This document shows positions 1 through 5,262 of a stretch of 7,268 nucleotides of DNA, piece by piece. This stretch comes from Nitrosarchaeum sp. (GTDB lineage: Archaea > Thermoproteota > Nitrososphaeria > Nitrososphaerales > Nitrosopumilaceae), in assembly GCA_016234975.1 (NCBI GenBank), contig JACRND010000188.1, positions 1-7,268 on the forward strand, in the 5' to 3' direction. Each line of letters begins with the position of its first letter. Position 1 is the first letter of the stretch. Both the position numbers and the translations under genes were made by a program. A model generated the notes under the pieces. That model made no database searches and was not told the DNA's origin. It worked only from the letters and a program-made list of their open reading frames with translations.

Positions 1-9
1 AAAGCTAAA

Positions 10-384
10 TTGGTCGGGGAATTAGCGGGCAATTATAGTACCGTAGTGCTAATGTTTGGATTTGCGGTGGTAGCAATGGCACCTGCACTTTTAATTTCTA
101 GGATGATCTCTCCTAGAAAAAGAAGTAATCCAGTTAAATTCTTGCCAATGGAATGTGGACAGGTACCGTCAGGTGAAGGACGAACTCATTTTATGATGCA
201 GTATTATGCTTACATCTTGATGTTCGTTGTTTTTGATGTTATGGCGATTTTCTTGTATGCATGGGGAAGCGCACTTTTGGAACTCCCAAAATCTGCAACT
301 TTGCCTATTATTGGTTTCTTAGCAATTATGTTTGCTGCAATGGCTTTTGCATTATATCAGTCAGGGAGACGAGACATATGGTAG
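10..384 (+). CDS. nuoA: Complex I subunit A (ND3-like membrane subunit)
   Basis: Small membrane subunit at the junction of the peripheral and membrane arms of complex I; its loop lies near the quinone pocket. Three membrane helices are visible at about residues 10-31, 62-86 and 96-117. The loop between the first two carries the family motif PMECG (Cys49, the ND3 loop cysteine), followed by a short GEGR stretch. Helix 2 has the FDV-AIFLY signature, but the second acidic residue (Glu in most bacteria) is Met78; Asp76 is kept. The 124-residue length fits the family. The start is uncertain: TTG at 10 puts a normal short tail before helix 1, but the frame is open to the window edge and too little upstream sequence exists to see a ribosome binding site, so the true start may lie outside. 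It is first in the visible operon. Family assignment is firm; the start is not. Confidence 0.93.
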   Translation: MVGELAGNYSTVVLMFGFAVVAMAPALLISRMISPRKRSNPVKFLPMECGQVPSGEGRTHFMMQYYAYILMFVVFDVMAIFLYAWGSALLELPKSATLPIIGFLAIMFAAMAFALYQSGRRDIW

Positions 385-424
385 TTTTTTATACAAATCA
401 AAATTATGACAATGGAGGATTAAA
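385..424 (+). promoter_or_regulatory. nuoA-nuoB gap with T-run and TATA-like stretch (tentative)
   Basis: This is the longest non-coding gap in the window (40 bases). A run of six T (385-390) begins directly after the nuoA stop and merges into TTTATA at 388-393. In archaea a T-run can act as a weak terminator and such a hexamer can serve as a TATA box. If used as a promoter, initiation about 25 bases downstream would fall near the nuoB ribosome binding site and leave a very short leader. No purine-rich BRE is evident upstream. In A+T-rich DNA this can easily be chance. Confidence 0.2.
414..418 (+). promoter_or_regulatory. Ribosome binding site of nuoB, fixing a TTG start
   Basis: GGAGG sits 6 bases before TTG at 425. 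An in-frame TGA at 407-409 closes the frame upstream, and no in-frame ATG or GTG lies between it and 425. The next in-frame Met is residue 94, beyond the first cluster cysteines. The TTG is therefore almost certainly the real start. Confidence 0.8.
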
Positions 425-949
425 TTGCTAAAAGATCTGATAACACCACAAAATGCAAATGTGTTTGTTGGAAAGTTAGGTGATATTTTAGAAAAAGCAA
501 TTGATAAACCATTGGGATATGCAATCAACTGGGGTAGAATATGGTCACTTTGGCCTGTTCATATTGAAACTGCATGTTGTAGTGTAGAATTTGGAGCAGC
601 ATCTAGTCCAAGATATGATGTTGAAAGATTTGGTATCATTGAGGCATTTGGTTCACTTAGACAATGTGATCTAATTGTAGTTCAAGGAACTATCACCAGA
701 AAAATGGCACCACGTTTACGTTTAGTTTATGATCAAATGCCAGAACCAAAATACGTTATTGCAATGGGAGCTTGTGCAATTACTGGCGGATTGTATTTTG
801 ATTCATACAATGTACTTCCAGGCATTGATGGTGTTCTACCTGTAGATGTCTATGTTCCAGGTTGTCCACCTAGACCTGAAACTCTTATTCAAGGATGTAT
901 GTTACTGCAAGAAAAAATCAAGAGAATGAAGGCTAGGAAGTTTGTATAA
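425..949 (+). CDS. nuoB: Complex I subunit B (PSST/20 kDa, N2 cluster carrier)
   Basis: Peripheral-arm subunit that holds cluster N2, the 4Fe-4S centre that hands electrons to quinone in the pocket shared with NuoD and NuoH. The four ligands are all visible: adjacent Cys51 and Cys52 in TACCSVEFGA, Cys117 in GACAITGG, and Cys147 in VPGCPPRPE. The paired cysteines distinguish complex I from hydrogenase small subunits. At 174 residues it is normal for the family and lacks any signal peptide, as expected for a cytoplasmic-side subunit. The start is TTG with a GGAGG site in front. The stop overlaps the nuoC start by one base (TAATG), suggesting coupled translation. The C-terminus is basic (KIKRMKARK). 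Nothing appears broken. Confidence 0.97.
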   Translation: MLKDLITPQNANVFVGKLGDILEKAIDKPLGYAINWGRIWSLWPVHIETACCSVEFGAASSPRYDVERFGIIEAFGSLRQCDLIVVQGTITRKMAPRLRLVYDQMPEPKYVIAMGACAITGGLYFDSYNVLPGIDGVLPVDVYVPGCPPRPETLIQGCMLLQEKIKRMKARKFV

Positions 950-1539
950 TGAGTTCTGATTCTGATAATGAGCAAATTGAAGCCACATCTGATGCAAAAT
1001 CTGCATCTGCTAAAACAAGTCCTCCATCAGAAAAAGAAATTGAATTACCAAAATTTGAAAAAGGGCTTGCAGATAAAATCGTTGAAAAATTTGGTACTAG
1101 AATTAAAGTAGCATTTGTAAAACCAGATAGAGTTAGAATTAATGTTGGCAGAGATGATGTTAAAGAAGTAGCTGAATTCCTAAGAGACGTTTTAAATTTT
1201 GATCATGCTGAATCTGTATCAGGAGTAGATTATCCTCAGGACAAAGAAATCGAAGTGGTTTATCATTTAGGTTCCTACACTGATTCTTCACTAGCTAGAC
1301 AAATTCTTGTATTGGCAACCAGAGCACAAAGAGAAGAAAATCCAATTCCTGGAAATGATACAACAAAACTTCCTAGTCTTAGAGAAATATTTTACAGTGT
1401 GGAATTTCATGAAAGAGAGATTTTTGAAATGTTTGGGGTTTACTTTCAAGGTCATCCTGATAATCGAAGATTACTTTTGCCAGAAGACTGGGCAGATTTA
1501 CCACCGCTAAGAAAGGACTTTGCAATTAAAGGAAGATAG
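949..1539 (+). CDS. nuoC: Complex I subunit C (30 kDa peripheral subunit)
   Basis: Peripheral-arm structural subunit that packs against NuoD and NuoB and carries no cofactor. The family domain runs from about residue 37 to the end, with the 30 kDa signature near the C-terminus: HEREIFEMFGVYFQGHPDNR at about 154-173, then LLLPEDW and LPPLRKDF. The first 30 or so residues are a low-complexity Ser/Glu/Asp/Ala tail, probably disordered, which is absent from the core family. In many bacteria NuoC is fused to NuoD; here they are separate, with 2 bases between them. The ATG overlaps the nuoB stop by one base; an AGGA at 935-938 is the only weak ribosome binding site, so reinitiation after nuoB is likely. 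Total length of 196 residues is normal once the tail is discounted. Confidence 0.95.
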   Translation: MSSDSDNEQIEATSDAKSASAKTSPPSEKEIELPKFEKGLADKIVEKFGTRIKVAFVKPDRVRINVGRDDVKEVAEFLRDVLNFDHAESVSGVDYPQDKEIEVVYHLGSYTDSSLARQILVLATRAQREENPIPGNDTTKLPSLREIFYSVEFHEREIFEMFGVYFQGHPDNRRLLLPEDWADLPPLRKDFAIKGR

Positions 1540-1541
1540 AG

Positions 1542-2675
1542 ATGAATAAAGAATTACCGCCAGGACTTGCACTTCAGAAAGTAGATGAGAGAATTATGAC
1601 TCTCAATGTTGGACCACAACACCCAGGTTCTGGTCATATGAGAATTATTGTACAAATTGACGGTGACTTTATTGTTGCATGTGATCCTGATCCTGGTTAT
1701 GTTCATCGTGGTGAGGAAAAAATGGCTGAATATAGAAACTATATTACAAATATTCCACACTTAGAAAGACCTGTAATTCATGATTCTTGTAATGTTTTAT
1801 ATCCATATGTTTTAGGAGTTGAAGAACTTCTTGGAATTGAAGTACCAGAACGAGCAAAATACATTCGAGTTATTGCATCTGAATTGAATAGGTGTGTTTA
1901 CACAATGTATTGGCTTGCAATCTATGGGATATTCTTAGGTCATTCTACAATGTTTATGTGGCCAGCAGGTGATCGTGAATTACTAATTGATTTATTAGAA
2001 AAAATGACTGGAGCTAGAGTTACTCATGCTCATTTTGTACCAGGTGGTGTAAGAAATGATTTGCCACCAAACTTTGAAGATGTTTGTTTAAGACAAGTAA
2101 ACTATTTTGAAAAACGAATCAAAGAATATGCTGCAATCTTCTACGATAATCCAATTTTAATTGCTAGAACTGCAAACACTGGTGTTTTATCCCGTGAAGA
2201 TGCAATTAGATTAGGTACAACTGGTTCTGTTCTACGTGCAAGTGGTGTTGACTATGATCTTAGAAAGAAGGAACCATATGATGTCTATGATGAATTAGAT
2301 TTTCAAACTAATGTCCTTAAAGAAGGTGATTCTTATGCAAGGTCAAAAATTCCATGGCTTGATATGATGGAAAGCTGTAGAATAATTAGACATGCATTAC
2401 AAAAAATGCCCAAGTCCGGTTCTGTAAGAGTAAAACTAAAACCAAATCCAAAAGGTGGAGATGCATCTGTTTACAAACGTGTAGAATCTGGAAGAGGTTC
2501 ATTGGGATGTTACATTGTTTCTGATAAAAAACCTGAACCTTATAGAGTAAAACTAAGTGTTGGCTCATTTAGAAATCTTATCGCATTACCATATCTTCTC
2601 AAAGGAGAAAAACTTGGAAACATGCCATCTGTATATTGGAGCCTTAATTATTGGCCCGTGGAGGCGGATAGATAA
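1542..2675 (+). CDS. nuoD: Complex I subunit D (49 kDa quinone-pocket subunit)
   Basis: Peripheral-arm subunit related to [NiFe]-hydrogenase large subunits; with NuoB and NuoH it forms the quinone site. Visible family motifs are NVGPQHPGSGHMR (22-34), DPGYVHRGEEK (50-60), VEELLG (93-98), ASELNR (112-117), GVRNDLP (169-175), LRASGVDYDLRK (231-242) and RGSLGCYIVSD (318-328). It has no paired CxxC at either end, so it carries no NiFe centre. At 377 residues it is shorter than typical bacterial NuoD (about 400), mostly through a shorter stretch after about residue 290. By hand alignment the quinone-binding Tyr of bacterial NuoD corresponds to Ile79 (next to His80), and the second His of the HPxxH motif is shifted by a one-residue deletion. 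The C-terminal DPVMGEVDR-type end is altered, though the final Asp-Arg remains. The ATG lies 2 bases after nuoC with AGGA at 1530-1533. Confidence 0.96.
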   Translation: MNKELPPGLALQKVDERIMTLNVGPQHPGSGHMRIIVQIDGDFIVACDPDPGYVHRGEEKMAEYRNYITNIPHLERPVIHDSCNVLYPYVLGVEELLGIEVPERAKYIRVIASELNRCVYTMYWLAIYGIFLGHSTMFMWPAGDRELLIDLLEKMTGARVTHAHFVPGGVRNDLPPNFEDVCLRQVNYFEKRIKEYAAIFYDNPILIARTANTGVLSREDAIRLGTTGSVLRASGVDYDLRKKEPYDVYDELDFQTNVLKEGDSYARSKIPWLDMMESCRIIRHALQKMPKSGSVRVKLKPNPKGGDASVYKRVESGRGSLGCYIVSDKKPEPYRVKLSVGSFRNLIALPYLLKGEKLGNMPSVYWSLNYWPVEADR

Positions 2676-3974
2676 ATGTCTGTCATTGCACCAAATTTCA
2701 AGTTTAGCGAATTTGTAAAGTCTATTCTAGATAATATATTTTGGATACTTCTTATCTTTGTATTAATAGGTCTCCCTGCCGTTTTTATTATTTTATTCTA
2801 CATTGAAATGCCTGTAATTAACGGTGAATTACTTACACCATTTCTTGCATTAACTTGGTTAGCAGATCCTTCTAGAACACTTCCAATTTTGAAAGCCTTC
2901 ATGACTACTGATTTGTTCAGAATTGCAGCTTTCCCTGGATTTGGATTTGCAGCATTACTTGCAGCTGGAACAATCTTTATAGAAAGAAAAATGTTGGCAA
3001 AACTACAGCTTAGAGTAGGTCCTTTTTACTGTGGAAAAATTGAAGGAATCTTACAATTAATGGGAGATGGACTTAAGCTTATCTCGAAAGAAATTATAAT
3101 TCCTGCAAAAGCTGACAAACCAATTTTTTGGGCAGCTCCTATAATATTTGTCGCAACAGCTGCAGCATTCGTTGCATTAATTCCTGTTGCACCTGGATGG
3201 GTAGTTGCAGATGTTGATGTTGGTTTACTTGCCGTATTTGCAATTATTGGATTCTTTCCAATCATAACTATTCTTTCTGCATGGTCTTCGAATAGTAAAT
3301 TTCCATTCATTGGTGGAATAAGAGCATTACATCAAATGGTATCATTTGAAATTCCGTTGATTCTTTCATTATTGGGAGTCGTAATTCTTACAGGAACTCT
3401 AAATCTTTCTGAAATTGTTGCTAGTCAAACCAATTTTCCATGGATTATATTTTTGCCAATCGGCGCAATTATCTTCTTTATAACAATATTAGCTGAATTA
3501 GAAAGAATTCCTTTTGATTTACCGGAAGCAGAAAGTGAAATTGTTGCTGGTTGGTTAACTGAATTTTCTGGAATGATTTACGGTCTTGTTCAGTTAGGAA
3601 CATACTTGAAACTTTATGCATTTGCAGCATTGTTTGTTGTTTTATTCCTAGGTGGTTGGACTGGACCGATGATTTGGCCTCCTTTCCCTGAGGAGATAAT
3701 CACTGATGGAATAGTAATAGGTCCAATACATGCAAAAATTCCTGGATTACCAGTATTTTCACAAGAGATGTTAAACGGTGTTCTATGGTTTGTAATAAAA
3801 ACAGTTGGAGTGATCTTTTTCATTCTATTACCAAGAGGAGTTTTTCCAAGAATCAGAATTGATATGTTGTTGAGTCTTGGTTGGTACAAACTAATTGGAC
3901 TCGCATTCGTTAACATCTTTATAGCACTCGGTTTGTTGTACGCTGGAGTCTTGGGACCTGGAGGAATATTGTAA
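2676..3974 (+). CDS. nuoH: Complex I subunit H (ND1-like, extended N-terminus)
   Basis: Membrane heel subunit that joins the peripheral arm to the membrane arm and forms the entry to the quinone chamber. Core motifs in order are ERKMLAKLQLRVGP (103-116), DGLKLISKE (131-139), AWSSNSKFPFIGGIRALHQM (202-221) with SFEIPL just after (Glu225), LAELERIPFDLPEAESEIVA (272-291), and FPRIRIDMLLSLGW near residues 390-403. At 432 residues it is about 80-100 longer than bacterial NuoH. The first core motif normally follows transmembrane helix 1 near the N-terminus, but here it is preceded by about 100 residues that include an extra hydrophobic helix at about 19-43. A long loop at about 331-363 also adds length. 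The ATG directly follows the nuoD stop; GGAGG at 2660-2664 lies 11 bases upstream. Family assignment is firm, and the extension is in frame with no sign of frameshift. Confidence 0.96.
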   Translation: MSVIAPNFKFSEFVKSILDNIFWILLIFVLIGLPAVFIILFYIEMPVINGELLTPFLALTWLADPSRTLPILKAFMTTDLFRIAAFPGFGFAALLAAGTIFIERKMLAKLQLRVGPFYCGKIEGILQLMGDGLKLISKEIIIPAKADKPIFWAAPIIFVATAAAFVALIPVAPGWVVADVDVGLLAVFAIIGFFPIITILSAWSSNSKFPFIGGIRALHQMVSFEIPLILSLLGVVILTGTLNLSEIVASQTNFPWIIFLPIGAIIFFITILAELERIPFDLPEAESEIVAGWLTEFSGMIYGLVQLGTYLKLYAFAALFVVLFLGGWTGPMIWPPFPEEIITDGIVIGPIHAKIPGLPVFSQEMLNGVLWFVIKTVGVIFFILLPRGVFPRIRIDMLLSLGWYKLIGLAFVNIFIALGLLYAGVLGPGGIL

Positions 3975-4471
3975 TGAATACAGCTACTGGAATTATCAAG
4001 GCATTAAATTCAGGAATAAAACATTTAGCTATTAAACGATTTACGTTACGATATCCTGAAGAGAAACTAAAGTTTGTTGGTGATGGTTATCAATTTGATC
4101 CATCCACAGGTGTTGGAATTGCAGGCTATAAGGGTCGTCATATGCTATTCCATGATCATTGTACTGGTTGTCAATTATGTTCCATTGCATGTGAAGGAGT
4201 AGCTGAAGCAATTGCAATGGTAAAAGTTCCAGAAGAATACAAACAAAATAAAAAAGCCATCATGCCACAAATTGATTACGGTAAATGTGTATTTTGTGGT
4301 TTATGTGTTGACGCATGTCCATTTTATGCATTGTATATGACAAATGACTATGAGCTTTCTTCATTTAGCAAAGAAGGTTTGATTTACACCCCAGCTCAAC
4401 TTCAAGTAAAACCATTTGTTTCTCAAGATTCCGAAATAAAAATTACTGATAGAGGTGCAACACATGGCTGA
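3974..4471 (+). CDS. nuoI: Complex I subunit I (two 4Fe-4S ferredoxin-type subunit)
   Basis: Peripheral-arm iron-sulfur protein (TYKY) that carries clusters N6a and N6b and feeds electrons to the N2 cluster of NuoB. Two CxxCxxCxxxC motifs are seen: Cys63/66/69/73 and Cys105/108/111/115. The second ends in the usual Cys-Pro; in the first the last cysteine is followed by Glu, and the CEGVAEAI stretch is about two residues longer than the common CPAxAI. The N-terminus includes the family-like KRFTLRYPEE (21-30). Length of 165 residues is normal. The ATG overlaps the nuoH stop by one base (TAATG), with GGAGG at 3960-3964 at 9 bases. With no nuoE/F/G here, NuoI may be the entry point for electrons from ferredoxin or another soluble donor; that is inference. 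Confidence 0.96.
   Translation: MNTATGIIKALNSGIKHLAIKRFTLRYPEEKLKFVGDGYQFDPSTGVGIAGYKGRHMLFHDHCTGCQLCSIACEGVAEAIAMVKVPEEYKQNKKAIMPQIDYGKCVFCGLCVDACPFYALYMTNDYELSSFSKEGLIYTPAQLQVKPFVSQDSEIKITDRGATHG
4452..4457 (+). promoter_or_regulatory. Ribosome binding site deciding the nuoJ start
   Basis: GAGGTG inside the 3' end of nuoI stands 6 bases before ATG at 4464. An in-frame GTG at 4455 is part of this site and would add only three residues (Met-Gln-His); it has no site of its own, so ATG 4464 is the better start. Confidence 0.65.
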
Positions 4472-4976
4472 TGCTGTATTTCTTGCATTATCTGTAATTA
4501 CTATTGGCTCTGCAATAGCTGCACTAGAATTAAGATCTTTAATTTATGGTTCAATTGCCTTGATGGGAACTCTTGGTGGAATCGCAGGATTCTTTTTACT
4601 TTTGGATTCACCATTTGTTGCAATGTTTCAGCTAGCAGTTTATGTGGGTTCTATCGCAGTTTTGATTTTGTTTACAGTTATGTTAGTAAAAAGAGAACTC
4701 ATCTTCAAGAAAGTTGAGGATAAAAGAAGAAAATTTGTTGGTATTGCATTGATGCTAGTTTTAATGGTTGCATTAGGTTCCGTTATAATGGATTCTGGCA
4801 TCAAAACAATAACTACTGATGAACCGGCAGTTGATTTTAGAAATATTGGTGCAGACTTTCTGACATATTATTGGCCGGCTTTGATTTTAATGGCACTAAT
4901 CTTAACAGGTTCAGTTACTGGTGCACTAATTTTAGCAAGAAGAGAGGATGTAGAGAATGAGCAACGAACTGATTGA
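4464..4976 (+). CDS. nuoJ: Complex I subunit J (ND6-like membrane subunit)
   Basis: Membrane subunit next to NuoA and NuoK whose third helix rearranges during turnover in known complexes. With the ATG at 4464 it has 170 residues and about five hydrophobic helices (about 3-22, 27-48, 51-75, 91-110, 133-158). The diagnostic helix-3 motif is QLAVYVGSIAVLILFTVML (55-73), matching the family pattern VYVGAxxVLFLFVVMML. The last helix, YYWPALILMALILTGSVTGA, ends in LARRE as usual, but the Glu that bacterial NuoJ has in this helix appears as Ile141 by hand alignment. The charged C-terminal tail (EDVENEQRTD) is encoded in the 20-base overlap region with nuoK. It overlaps nuoI by 8 bases. Assignment rests on the helix-3 motif, length and position between nuoI and nuoK. 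Confidence 0.93.
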   Translation: MADAVFLALSVITIGSAIAALELRSLIYGSIALMGTLGGIAGFFLLLDSPFVAMFQLAVYVGSIAVLILFTVMLVKRELIFKKVEDKRRKFVGIALMLVLMVALGSVIMDSGIKTITTDEPAVDFRNIGADFLTYYWPALILMALILTGSVTGALILARREDVENEQRTD

Positions 4977-5262
4977 TTTTGTTTTAGTATCTGTTGCCCT
5001 TCTGGGTATTGGAATCTATGGTTTGTCTGTAAAGAGAAATGCCATTCGAATGTTATTTGCAATTGAAATCATTATCAATGCTGCAAATCTTAATTTGGTT
5101 GCATTTGGACGATTTTTACCACACAGTGGTGGTCAAACATTAGCATTATTTTCAATTGCAATAGCCGCAGCGGAGGTTGCAGTTGGACTTTCATTAATAA
5201 TCGTAGCATATCGTATGTATCAGAATATTGACATTGCAGACTTCAGGAGCTTGAAAGGATAA
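4957..5262 (+). CDS. nuoK: Complex I subunit K (ND4L-like, MrpC-related)
   Basis: Small three-helix membrane subunit, part of the proton path between the quinone end and the antiporter-like subunits. Helices lie at about residues 5-23, 29-50 and 61-85. Both membrane glutamates known to matter in E. coli NuoK (Glu36 and Glu72) are present as Glu37 in LFAIEIIINAANLNLVAF and Glu73 in AIAAAEVAVGLSLIIV. Length of 101 residues is exactly typical. The ATG lies 20 bases inside nuoJ with GAGG at 4944-4947, 9 bases upstream. The stop overlaps the nuoM start by one base. MrpC antiporter subunits are related, but the neighbours settle this as complex I. Confidence 0.96.
   Translation: MSNELIDFVLVSVALLGIGIYGLSVKRNAIRMLFAIEIIINAANLNLVAFGRFLPHSGGQTLALFSIAIAAAEVAVGLSLIIVAYRMYQNIDIADFRSLKG

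Noticed and set aside
1307..1510. Plus-strand 67-codon frame within nuoC
   Set aside because: It is a shifted-frame reading of the strongly conserved NuoC signature region.
1542..2675. NuoD as a [NiFe]-hydrogenase large subunit
   Set aside because: The paired CxxC motifs needed for the NiFe centre are missing at both ends, and NuoB has the double-cysteine N2 pattern.
1554..3916. Several open stretches of 60-100 codons on the minus strand (1554-1760, 2386-2568, 3026-3310, 3614-3916)
   Set aside because: Each lies wholly inside nuoD or nuoH, shows no recognisable family, and is expected by chance opposite real genes.
4455..4463. GTG at 4455 as the start of nuoJ
   Set aside because: It overlaps the likely ribosome binding site; ATG at 4464 has correct spacing and gives a normal N-terminus.
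4868..5062. Minus-strand open frame across the nuoJ/nuoK junction
   Set aside because: It is opposite two well-supported genes, and its translation resembles no known protein.
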